In this document: positions 7,131-14,559 of the stretch, piece by piece
Numbering within the stretch: position 1 is the first letter of the stretch
Layout of the letters: each line of letters opens with the position of its first letter
Origin: Pseudomonadota bacterium
GTDB taxonomy: Bacteria; Pseudomonadota; Alphaproteobacteria; Sphingomonadales; Sphingomonadaceae
DNA: 30,221 bases
Reading direction: 5' to 3'
Assembly (NCBI GenBank): GCA_023387085.1
Contig: JAEWIL010000250.1
Location: 1-30,221, forward strand
Position numbers and translations under genes: made by a program
The notes under the pieces: generated by a model
What the model was told of the DNA's origin: nothing
Databases searched by the model: none
What the model saw: the letters and a program-made list of their open reading frames with translations, nothing else

Positions 7131-8188
7131 GCCGCCCTCGCAAAGCTGCGCAGGCAATGTTCCTGATCGCCCGTCAATTTGTCGAGCAGCATGACGCGCT
7201 TGAGTGCGTGGCCAATCGCCAGCTCGTCGGTCTGTCCCATGCCGCCGTGCATCTGGACGGCCTCCAGCCCGATCCGTGTCGCAGCCTCCCCGACAAAGGC
7301 CTTGGCCCCGGCGGCGAGCCGCGGCCAGTTGGCATCGTCCGTGGTCGGATCGAGCATCGCGGTGCGCAGCACCATGGAGCGCGCCTGTTCGAGCGCCGCA
7401 TAACATTCGACGAGACGGTGCTGGAGCGCCTGAAAACTGCCGATGGGCGCACCGAACTGCTGGCGCTCGCCGACATAGGTCAGGGTGTCGTCGAACATCG
7501 TCTGCGCCAGCCCCAACATCTCGGCGGCGGCGAGCAGACGGGCATCGCCGGTGATGCGCCCATAGGCTGGAGCAGGGAGGTCGAGAATCGCGGCCGGGAC
7601 GCCGTGCAAGTCGATCGTTGCGGCGATGGACCCGTCGATCACCGGATAATCGCGGCGTATGATGCCGCTGGCGTCGCTCGCGATCCTCGCCAGTCGCTGG
7701 TCGGTCAGGGTGACGAGCAGGACATCGGCGATCGCTGCGCCGAGCACGAAAGTCTTGGCGCCCTCGACCTGATCGCCGTCGGCGGCGGTGCTGGCGGCTT
7801 CGGTGTCGTAACCGCGTCCTGGTTCGGCAAAGGCGACGGCGGCGAAGCTGGTCCCCGCAATGAGTTCGCCAACCAGCGCGCGATCGCCCGCAGCGGCCGC
7901 AAGGCGGATCGGCAGGACGCCATTCTCGAGCCAGGGGTCGATTGCGACCCCCTTGCCCAGGGCTTCGGCGACGAGCGCAAGGTCGACCATCGTCCCGCCG
8001 ATTCCGTCCATGGTTTCGGGCGCGGCCAGCGCCAGCAGACCAAGATCGGCGATCTCTTGCCAGCGGGTCCGCGCGTAGCCGCCCTCGGACTTGCGCATCG
8101 CGTGGCGCGCGGCAATGTCCACCGGCCCCAAAAAGCGCGCGATCGTGTCGCGCGTCAGTTGCTGGTCCTCGTCGAGATCGAAGTTCAC
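7127..8188 (-). CDS. Acyl-CoA dehydrogenase family protein, short subunit (353 aa)
   Basis: The second acyl-CoA dehydrogenase of the operon, about 50 residues shorter than the other. It has the helical start NFDLDEDQQLTRDTIARFL, a middle-domain AFAEPGRGYD in place of the usual TEPxxGSD, the C-terminal-domain string RQQFGAPIGSFQALQH, and QMHGGMGQTDELAIGH near the end. The degenerate middle motif suggests altered FAD or acyl binding and fits the partner subunit of a heteromeric ACAD. The GTG at 8188 overlaps the TGA of the P450 gene as GTGA; the frame extends further 5' but only through P450 coding sequence. A standalone dehydrogenase cannot be excluded. Confidence 0.88.
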   Translation of the reverse strand: MNFDLDEDQQLTRDTIARFLGPVDIAARHAMRKSEGGYARTRWQEIADLGLLALAAPETMDGIGGTMVDLALVAEALGKGVAIDPWLENGVLPIRLAAAAGDRALVGELIAGTSFAAVAFAEPGRGYDTEAASTAADGDQVEGAKTFVLGAAIADVLLVTLTDQRLARIASDASGIIRRDYPVIDGSIAATIDLHGVPAAILDLPAPAYGRITGDARLLAAAEMLGLAQTMFDDTLTYVGERQQFGAPIGSFQALQHRLVECYAALEQARSMVLRTAMLDPTTDDANWPRLAAGAKAFVGEAATRIGLEAVQMHGGMGQTDELAIGHALKRVMLLDKLTGDQEHCLRSFARAA

Positions 8189-9432
8189 GCGCGCCGCCGG
8201 AAGGTGATGGGCAGGGTGGTCAGCCCGCGCAGCAGCATGTTGGGCGGCCAGCTCGGCACATACCCCTCGGCGAGCCGGAAATCGGTCAGCCGCTTGAGCA
8301 ATTCGGTATAGGCGACGGCCATTTCCTTGCGGCTCAGCATGTTGCCGACGCACATATGGATCCCCTTGCCGAAGGCGAGATGGCTGCGTGCATTCGCGCG
8401 TTCGAGGTCGAAACGGTCGGGGTCAGGATATTTGGCGGGATCGCGGTTCGCGGCCGCGTAACGCAGCTGCACCATCGCGCCCTTGGGAATCGCGACGCCG
8501 CCGAGCTCGGTATCCTTAAGCACCATGCGCCACATGCCCGCGGTCGGACTTTCGAACCGCAGCACCTCTTCGACCAGATTGATGATCGTCCGTTCATCGC
8601 CCGCATCGACGGCGGCAACCGCCTTTTCCATCTGGTCGGGATTCTCGATCAATCGCAGGAGACCGCCGGCGAGCGCCGATGTCGTCGTCTCATTCCCCGC
8701 GACCATCAATTGCTGCATGATCGACAGTATCTCGGCGTCTTCGAGCGGGCGTTCGCCGTCGACTGCGGCATGAACGAGGTCGGAGAGCAGGTCGTCGGTG
8801 CGATCGGTCCGCCGCTCGTCGATCTTGGCCTTGACGAAATGCTGGAACTCGACGACCTCGCGCGCACATTCGATCTCGCGCTCCTTGGGAATCATGCGGC
8901 CAAGGCGATCGACGAAGGCGTCCGACCAGCGTTTCACCTTGCCGAGATCGTCATTGCTCATGCCGATTTGGCTCGCGATCATCGCGACGGGCAGCGGGAT
9001 GCCGAAATCGCGGACGAAATCGGCTTCACCCTTTGCGGCCATCTGGTCGATCAGGCCGATGACGACGCCGCGCATATCCTCTTCGATCGCGGCGACGCGC
9101 TTCATCGAAAAGGCGAGGTTGACCAGCTTGCGGAAGCGCGTGTGAACCGGCGGGTCGGCGGTGAGCAGCGTGTCGACCTGCGGCCACCCTTCGGACAGGA
9201 TCGCCGCGACGTCGGCATCCTCCGCCATCGCGCCCGACAGCGTGCCCTGAAAATTGTTCGAGAAAGTCTCGACCTCGCCCGTCGCCTGGGCGCACAACTC
9301 GTAGGACAGGACAAGGAACATGCCCTCCGAGAGTTGGACGACGGGGGTGTCGGGCAGGAAGGCGCGATAATAGTCAAACGGGTCGGCGATGACCTGCGGG
9401 TCGAAAAAACTGCTTGCCGCGATATCGTTCAC
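8185..9432 (-). CDS. Cytochrome P450 (415 aa)
   Basis: A soluble bacterial P450. The I-helix oxygen-activation motif is AGNETT (245-250), the K-helix ExxR is E289-V-L-R292, and the heme loop is FGKGIHMC with C361 as iron ligand. The N terminus lacks a membrane anchor. Electrons must come from a ferredoxin and reductase encoded elsewhere. The position before two ACADs, DUF35 and a thiolase-like gene recalls steroid C26 hydroxylases such as CYP125/CYP142, which start side-chain oxidation; a related role on a terpenoid or sterol chain is inference. The GTG at 9432 has AGAGG just upstream, and a 73-bp gap before it may hold a promoter. Its TGA overlaps the next gene's GTG. Confidence 0.95.
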   Translation of the reverse strand: MNDIAASSFFDPQVIADPFDYYRAFLPDTPVVQLSEGMFLVLSYELCAQATGEVETFSNNFQGTLSGAMAEDADVAAILSEGWPQVDTLLTADPPVHTRFRKLVNLAFSMKRVAAIEEDMRGVVIGLIDQMAAKGEADFVRDFGIPLPVAMIASQIGMSNDDLGKVKRWSDAFVDRLGRMIPKEREIECAREVVEFQHFVKAKIDERRTDRTDDLLSDLVHAAVDGERPLEDAEILSIMQQLMVAGNETTTSALAGGLLRLIENPDQMEKAVAAVDAGDERTIINLVEEVLRFESPTAGMWRMVLKDTELGGVAIPKGAMVQLRYAAANRDPAKYPDPDRFDLERANARSHLAFGKGIHMCVGNMLSRKEMAVAYTELLKRLTDFRLAEGYVPSWPPNMLLRGLTTLPITFRRRA

Positions 9433-9505
9433 GCGCCTCTTCCCTCATTCTTTTGTCTATGGCCGACTATATTCTTGGACACCGCCCGCGCGATGCACAT
9501 TTTCG
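9433..9505 (-). promoter_or_regulatory. Possible internal promoter upstream of the P450 operon
   Basis: A 73-bp gap in an otherwise overlapping gene chain. On the plus strand it reads tcttttgtc, then ggccgactatattc up to 9474. This closely resembles the region in front of the SDR operon (tcttttgtcgccggactat, 20941-20959). In the sense of the P450 gene this gives TATAGT as a possible -10 box; no convincing -35 box was found. The similarity is seen directly; promoter function is inference. Confidence 0.4.
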
Positions 9506-10282
9506 TTAGGAAGCGGCGACATAGGCGAGCGCGTTGGCGAGCAGCCGGCGGACGTTCGGGTCGGCATAGGCGGCGGGGCCATCGCCCGGCTGGATATAGA
9601 CAAGGCGGCCGGCGCCAACGGGCTTTTCCCAAGCGATCAGATCGGATTCGGGCCGATGGTTCCAGCCCTCGTTGCTGAACATCCGTCCGCCCACCGCCTG
9701 TGCGGCGGAATAGAAATTGTCGCGGACAAAATCGTGGTCGGCGCGGAGCAACGGCTTTGCGGCGCCCCACACGGGAGCGAGATAAAGCTCGTCGCAAAGC
9801 GTAAACCGGGCTGGAAGTCCCGCGGTTACGGGGTGGCCGGGATCAAGAACGACGGCGTCGTAACGAACATCGTGGCGGTAGCCCGAATCGAGATGCGCCT
9901 CGCCCGCAATGGCGCCGGGTTCATAGAGAAAACGCCCGCCGATCATCTCCGACCATTCGGGCCACTCGGCCCACGCGGCGATCGCATGGTGCATCGCGAC
10001 CGCGCCCCCGCCACGTGCGAAATAGTCGGTGATCGCGCGCCGATAGGTGAAGGCGGGCGGCCGGGTGGCCGCCGCGCCTCCCTCAAAACGATAGCCGGGC
10101 ATGTCGTAGAAGAGGATCGCATCGGCGTCTTCGACCGCGCCCGCGCCAACGGCCGTCTCGGCTTCGGGATGTAGCAGGTGCGTGATCGCCCACCCGTCGA
10201 AGCTTGCGAGCAAGGCGGCAAAGGCGTCGGCATTATAGGGGTGGCCGCCCGACAGGACGACGAGACTGCGCAAGACGGTCAC
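9506..10282 (-). CDS. ThuA-like (class I glutamine amidotransferase-like fold) protein (258 aa)
   Basis: A protein of the ThuA/trehalose-utilisation-like family, which has a flavodoxin/amidotransferase-like alpha-beta fold. Seen are the N-terminal VLRSLVVLSGGHPYN, ADAILFYDMPGY, the GGGAVAMHHAIAAW segment at the usual elbow, and the late GRLVYIQPGDG. The usual amidotransferase Cys at the elbow is not evident; a His-His pair sits there instead. The biochemical role of this family is poorly known. The GTG at 10282 overlaps the TGA of the MDR gene as GTGA. A second, distinct ThuA-like protein is encoded at 22950-23711, so the island carries two. A hydrolase or carbohydrate-related role is possible but not supported by local genes. 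Confidence 0.75.
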   Translation of the reverse strand: MTVLRSLVVLSGGHPYNADAFAALLASFDGWAITHLLHPEAETAVGAGAVEDADAILFYDMPGYRFEGGAAATRPPAFTYRRAITDYFARGGGAVAMHHAIAAWAEWPEWSEMIGGRFLYEPGAIAGEAHLDSGYRHDVRYDAVVLDPGHPVTAGLPARFTLCDELYLAPVWGAAKPLLRADHDFVRDNFYSAAQAVGGRMFSNEGWNHRPESDLIAWEKPVGAGRLVYIQPGDGPAAYADPNVRRLLANALAYVAAS

Positions 10283-11295
10283 GCGATCTTGAGGATCATC
10301 TTGCCCTGATTGCTGCCCGAAAAGAGCCGCATGAAGGCGTCGAAGCTATTCTCGATCCCCTCGTCGACATGCTCGTCCGCAATCAGCTTGCCCTGTTGGA
10401 GCCATCCGGCCATCTCGGCGCCGCCCTCGGCGAAGCGCTCGATATAATCGGCGACCAGCAGGCCGCGGATCGAGGCGCGATGGACGATGAGCTGCCAGAT
10501 GTTGCGCGCGCCGACCTTTTCGACGCTGTTATATTCGCTGATCAGGCCGCAGAGCCCGATGCGCGCGCCATGACGCAGGTTCATCAGCCCGGCGTCGAGG
10601 ATATCGCCGCCGACATTTTCAAAGATGATGTCGACGCCGTCGGGGGCCTCGGCGCGGATCGCGTCGGTGAGCGCGGCCACATCCTTGCCGCGATAGTCGA
10701 TCGCGGCGTCGAAGCCGTAACGCTCGGTCAGCTTCGCGCATTTTTCGGCGCCGCCCGCGATGCCGATGACCTTGCTTGCGCCCTTGATTTTCGCGATCTG
10801 CCCGACGATCGAGCCGACGGCTCCCGCCGCACCGGTGACGAGGACCACGTCGCCGCCCCGGGGTTCGCATACCTCGAGATAGCCGAAATAGGCGGTCATC
10901 CCGACCGCGCCGAGCACCGACAGATAGTTGGTGACGCTGGGCACCAGCGTTGCGTCGATGACCTGGGTGAAGCCGCCGGCGGTGCCGACCGAATAATCCT
11001 CGATGCCGTTGAGCCCGAGCACCCACTGGCCGGGCTCGAACCCCGCGGCCCTGCTTGCCTCGACGACGCCGACCGTCGTGGCGCGCACCGGCGCGCCGAG
11101 CGGGATCGGCGGCATATAGCTTGGCGTATCGTCCATCCAGCCGCGGATCGCGGGGTCGAGCGAGGCATAGTGGTTGCGGATCAGGAACTCGCCCTCGCCG
11201 ATTTCGGGCACGGCTTCGCTCACGAGCGAGAAATCCTCACGCACCGGTTCGCCATCGGGGCGGCGGACCAGCAGAAAACGGCGATTGACGGACAT
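10279..11295 (-). CDS. NADP-dependent MDR-family oxidoreductase, CurA/leukotriene-B4-dehydrogenase type (338 aa)
   Basis: A zinc-free medium-chain dehydrogenase/reductase of the CurA / prostaglandin-reductase group, which reduces activated C=C bonds of enones with NADPH. Landmarks are the N-terminal substrate domain (YASLDPAIRGWM), LGAVGMTAYFGYLE, the nucleotide-binding VTGAAGAVGSIVGQ at 153-166, IDYRG, and the C-terminal LFSGSNQGKMILKI. The ATG at 11295 follows GAGGAG. It lies 9 bp after the molybdopterin oxidoreductase gene and overlaps the ThuA-like gene, so the three are co-transcribed. A paralogue with the same domain order lies at 13551-14549 on the opposite strand. The natural substrate is unknown; an unsaturated ketone of the catabolic pathway is the simplest guess. 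Confidence 0.88.
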   Translation of the reverse strand: MSVNRRFLLVRRPDGEPVREDFSLVSEAVPEIGEGEFLIRNHYASLDPAIRGWMDDTPSYMPPIPLGAPVRATTVGVVEASRAAGFEPGQWVLGLNGIEDYSVGTAGGFTQVIDATLVPSVTNYLSVLGAVGMTAYFGYLEVCEPRGGDVVLVTGAAGAVGSIVGQIAKIKGASKVIGIAGGAEKCAKLTERYGFDAAIDYRGKDVAALTDAIRAEAPDGVDIIFENVGGDILDAGLMNLRHGARIGLCGLISEYNSVEKVGARNIWQLIVHRASIRGLLVADYIERFAEGGAEMAGWLQQGKLIADEHVDEGIENSFDAFMRLFSGSNQGKMILKIA

Positions 11296-11304
11296 GCAAA
11301 CTCC

Positions 11305-13434
11305 TCAAGCGGGGACGATGGTGATCGGGATGGCGCTTTGCACCGCCATGCCGGTGATGGGGTCAAAGCCCTGGGTATCGCTGATCAGGCGGTTGGTCGA
11401 ACTGCCGCGTTCGCGGACCTGATCCTCGGTCACGTCGGGGCCGGCAAAGGCGTGCGCCATCGATACGACGCCCTGCCGCATATTGTCGGCCGATTTTGCC
11501 ACCGCCACCAGCTCGCCCGTCGCCGACCGGATGCGGACGATGTCGCCGTCGCGGCACGGAATGCGCGCCATGTCGGCGGGATTGATGAAGGCGGGGTTGG
11601 TCGTCCGCTTGGCCGTCAGGGCCGACAAATTCTGGCCGGTCGAATTGTACCGGTGCTTGCTGCGGCGCGATACGAGACGAAGCGGAAAGGCCAGGTTTGC
11701 GCTGTCCGCGCCGGCATAGGCGGTCAACTGGTCGGGCATCGCGCCTGCGGCGAGGTCGAAGCGGGCGGAGGATTCGGTGTCTCCCGGCTCCACAACCTGT
11801 TTCAGATCGTCATAGATGACGGGGCGCCCATCGACCGTGTCGGCGCGCACCTGGCTGGGCGGGACAAGGCAGCCCGCGACCATCAGGTCGAGAAATTTCT
11901 CCTTCGTCGGCCGGGCGTCCATCGGGCAGGGGCCGCCCGCGAGCGGCATCTGGGTGCCGAGCCGGTGCGCGATGCCCCAGATCATTTCCCATTCGTCGAG
12001 CAACCCCGGCGGCGGCGCGATCAGCGCCTCGGCATAGCGGGCGTAGGGGATTTCGTGCCACCATTCGGACAGGTTGGTGATGTCCTCGCGTTCGAGCGAC
12101 AGCGTCGGCGCGAGCACATAATGGGAGCGCTTCGCCGTCGCGGCTTCACCATTGACGTCGATGCTGACCATCAGGTCCAGACTGTCGATCGCGCGCGTCA
12201 TCTTTGCCTGATCGGGGAACGCAACCAGCGGGTTGCCGCCGATCGAGATCAGCGCACGGACCTGGCTCTCGCCGGGGGTGAGGATTTCGTCCGCCAGCAC
12301 GTTGCACGGCATTTCAAAGCCGAGCTGCGTCAGCCCGCGGATTCGCGAGGCGGCAAAGCCTTCGCCCCACATCTTCGTCGGCGGGGCGACCTGCGCGCGG
12401 CGCGGTGCCATGACCGGCGTGAACACGCGCGGGATCGAGCTGATTTCTCCCTCGCGATAGAAGCGCCCGCACAATATGTTGAGCGCCGAGATCAGATATT
12501 GGGTGAGCGTGCCCTGACCGCTCATTTCCGGCCCGGTTCCGGCCGATACCGCGCCGCGCCGGCCCCCGGCGAACATGCGGGCCGCTGCGACGAGCTGCTC
12601 CACCTCGACCCCCGCGCGCGCTGCCGCCACCGGGGGCGGAAAGGCGGCGACGGCCTGTTTCAGTTCGTCGAGCCCGTCGACATATTGCTGGACGAAGCCC
12701 TTGTCGTAGAGTCCTTCCTCCAAAATGACATGGATGATCCCGGCCAGCAGCGCCGGGTCCTCGCCGGGGCGCACGGGCAGATAAAGGCTGGCAAGCTTTG
12801 CGACATCGCTCTCGCGCGGATCGGCGACGATCACCTTGACGCCGCGCTTCAGTGCATCGCGCAGGCTGCGCGAGGGCGAGAAGGGGGGGAGCCCGCCCGG
12901 TGGTCCATAGTGCGACACGATCGGGTTGTTGCCGATCAGGAAAACGACATCGGCGTCGGCAAAGCTGTGCAGCCCGCCCATCCACTGCCCATATTGGAAG
13001 GTGGTATAAACCTTTGCCGGCTGGTCGAGGGTGACCGACGTGTAGAAGTTGCGGGTGCCAAGACCCTGCGCGAAGGCTTGGGCGGCGCCGTAAGCGGCGC
13101 TGTTCTGAAAGGCATAGGTCCCCGCATAGAGGGCGACCGCGTGCGGGCCATGTTCGTCGACGATCGCGCGGATCCGGTCCGCGATTTCGTCGAGCGCGAC
13201 CTCGCTGTCGATGTCCTGAAAGCCGGCGGGCGTGCGCTTGCGCGATACGGTAAGTCGCTGGGGGCCATGATGGGCCTCGGGCAGTTGCCGGCCCTTGATG
13301 CAGGTATAGCCGCCATAGACCGGATCTTCGGGATCGCCCTCCACCTTGGTGACGCGGCCGTCTTCGACAGTGACCAGCATCGCGCAATTGGCGTGGCAGA
13401 AACGGCAGAAACTGCGATGGACTTCGGGCATCAT
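11305..13434 (-). CDS. Molybdopterin-dependent oxidoreductase of the DMSO-reductase superfamily (709 aa)
   Basis: A bis-molybdopterin enzyme with an N-terminal [4Fe-4S] motif C10-x2-C13-x3-C17 ... C45. Aligning from GTRN with formate dehydrogenase H places D137 (TLDQPAK) where that enzyme has its Sec ligand, so Asp, as in NarG-type enzymes, is the predicted Mo ligand. Later landmarks are ADVVFLIGNNPIVSHYGPPG, VIVADPRESD and the C-terminal dinucleotide domain (NLSALTAKRTTNPAFINPADM). There is no Tat signal, so it should be cytoplasmic, and no electron-transfer or membrane subunit gene is adjacent. The reaction is not predictable: hydroxylation, dehydrogenation or a hydratase-like reaction are all known in the superfamily. 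Start at 13434 follows GGGAGAGAG; an ATG three bases later is also possible. First gene of the minus-strand block. Confidence 0.9.
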   Translation of the reverse strand: MMPEVHRSFCRFCHANCAMLVTVEDGRVTKVEGDPEDPVYGGYTCIKGRQLPEAHHGPQRLTVSRKRTPAGFQDIDSEVALDEIADRIRAIVDEHGPHAVALYAGTYAFQNSAAYGAAQAFAQGLGTRNFYTSVTLDQPAKVYTTFQYGQWMGGLHSFADADVVFLIGNNPIVSHYGPPGGLPPFSPSRSLRDALKRGVKVIVADPRESDVAKLASLYLPVRPGEDPALLAGIIHVILEEGLYDKGFVQQYVDGLDELKQAVAAFPPPVAAARAGVEVEQLVAAARMFAGGRRGAVSAGTGPEMSGQGTLTQYLISALNILCGRFYREGEISSIPRVFTPVMAPRRAQVAPPTKMWGEGFAASRIRGLTQLGFEMPCNVLADEILTPGESQVRALISIGGNPLVAFPDQAKMTRAIDSLDLMVSIDVNGEAATAKRSHYVLAPTLSLEREDITNLSEWWHEIPYARYAEALIAPPPGLLDEWEMIWGIAHRLGTQMPLAGGPCPMDARPTKEKFLDLMVAGCLVPPSQVRADTVDGRPVIYDDLKQVVEPGDTESSARFDLAAGAMPDQLTAYAGADSANLAFPLRLVSRRSKHRYNSTGQNLSALTAKRTTNPAFINPADMARIPCRDGDIVRIRSATGELVAVAKSADNMRQGVVSMAHAFAGPDVTEDQVRERGSSTNRLISDTQGFDPITGMAVQSAIPITIVPA

Positions 13435-13550
13435 CTCTCTCTCCCTCGTTGCAACCTAGCTTGCTGCTTCCGCGGCGCGACTGACACTTTTGGCGGTGGC
13501 TGGCGGCGGGGCAGGGGCGCAATTTCGATCCCGAAACAGGGAGAGTATCG
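13435..13550. promoter_or_regulatory. Divergent intergenic region (molybdoenzyme / second MDR)
   Basis: A 116-bp gap between divergent transcription units. It must contain both promoters. An exact 8-bp palindrome gttgcaac lies at 13448-13455, and agggagag just before the plus-strand ATG at 13551 is a good Shine-Dalgarno. No convincing -35/-10 pair was seen. Confidence 0.3.
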
Positions 13551-14549
13551 ATGCCGACATCGCGCCAATGGCTGCTGAACGGACATCCGCGCGGACGCGG
13601 GATCGAGGACGGCGATTTTACCCTGGTCGAAACACAGGTCGGCGCGCCCGACGAGGGACAAATATTGCTTCGGACGCTCTATCTGGGTTTCGATCCCGCG
13701 CAAAAAGGCTGGATGGAGAATATCGCCGACTATGTCGCGCCAATGGCGATCGGCGACGTGATGCGCGGCAGCGCGATCAGTGAAGTCGTCGAGAGCCGCC
13801 ACCCCGGTTTCGCGCCCGGAGACCGCGTAATGGGATCGACGGGCTGGACCGAATGGCACCTTTCGAGCGGCGAGGGGCTGGTCAAGATCGAGACGGCGCT
13901 GCCGCCGACTGCGATGCTGTCGGTTCTGGGGACGACCGGGGTCACCGCCTATTGCGGGCTGTTCAAGATCGGCAAGCCCGTGGCCGGCGACACGGTGCTC
14001 GTGTCGGGCGCGGCAGGAGCGACGGGATCGGTTGTCGGCCAGCTGGCGAAGATCGCGGGCTGCCGCGCGGTCGGCATCGCCGGGGGCGAGGACAAGTGCC
14101 GCTGGCTGGTCGAGGAAGCCGGATATGACGCGGCAATCGACTATAAGGCGGGCGACGTGCGGCGCCAGATTCGCGCGCATTGCCCCGGCGGCGTCAATGT
14201 CATCTTCGACAATGTCGGCGGCGCGATCCTCAACGACATGCTGGGCGAGATAGCGACCGGCGCGCGCGTTGCCGTCTGCGGCGGGATCAGCCGCTATGAA
14301 ACCGGGTCGCTGCCCGCGGGACCGCAGAACTATTTCAACCTGATCTTTCGCCGCGGATCGATGGCCGGGTTCATCGTTCTCGACTGGGCAGCCGAGTTTC
14401 CCGAGATTCGCAAGCGGCTGGAGGGGTTCGTCCTCGATGGCCGGCTCACCTATCGCGAGGATGTCCAGCACGGTTTCGAAAATGCCCCCGCGACCTTGAA
14501 GCGCCTGTTCAGCGGCGAGAATCGCGGCAAGCAGCTGTTGAAACTCTAA
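13551..14549 (+). CDS. NADP-dependent MDR-family oxidoreductase, CurA type, second paralogue (332 aa)
   Basis: A second zinc-free MDR reductase with the same order of motifs as the protein at 10279-11295: LYLGFDPAQKGWM, LGTTGVTAYCGLFK, the nucleotide-binding VSGAAGATGSVVGQ, IDYKAGD, VIFDNVGG and the C-terminal LFSGENRGKQLLKL. Overall divergence is large, so it is an old paralogue rather than a recent duplication. Family members reduce the C=C of enones or enals. The ATG at 13551 is preceded by agggagag. It is followed by an SDR gene after 10 bp, giving a two-gene operon divergent from the molybdoenzyme. An alcohol or ketone dehydrogenase plus an enone reductase is a common pairing in ring or side-chain reduction. 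Confidence 0.88.
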   Translation: MPTSRQWLLNGHPRGRGIEDGDFTLVETQVGAPDEGQILLRTLYLGFDPAQKGWMENIADYVAPMAIGDVMRGSAISEVVESRHPGFAPGDRVMGSTGWTEWHLSSGEGLVKIETALPPTAMLSVLGTTGVTAYCGLFKIGKPVAGDTVLVSGAAGATGSVVGQLAKIAGCRAVGIAGGEDKCRWLVEEAGYDAAIDYKAGDVRRQIRAHCPGGVNVIFDNVGGAILNDMLGEIATGARVAVCGGISRYETGSLPAGPQNYFNLIFRRGSMAGFIVLDWAAEFPEIRKRLEGFVLDGRLTYREDVQHGFENAPATLKRLFSGENRGKQLLKL

Positions 14550-14559
14550 GGAGAGGCAT

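Noticed and set aside
11305..13434. Ser133 (YTSVT) as molybdenum ligand
   Set aside because: Aligning from GTRN with formate dehydrogenase H places D137, not Ser133, at the Sec position; Ser was a one-motif misalignment.
10204..13578. A plus-strand open frame of over 1100 codons
   Set aside because: It runs antisense through the ThuA-like, MDR and molybdoenzyme genes, which have clear family motifs. Long antisense frames are expected in high-GC codon usage.
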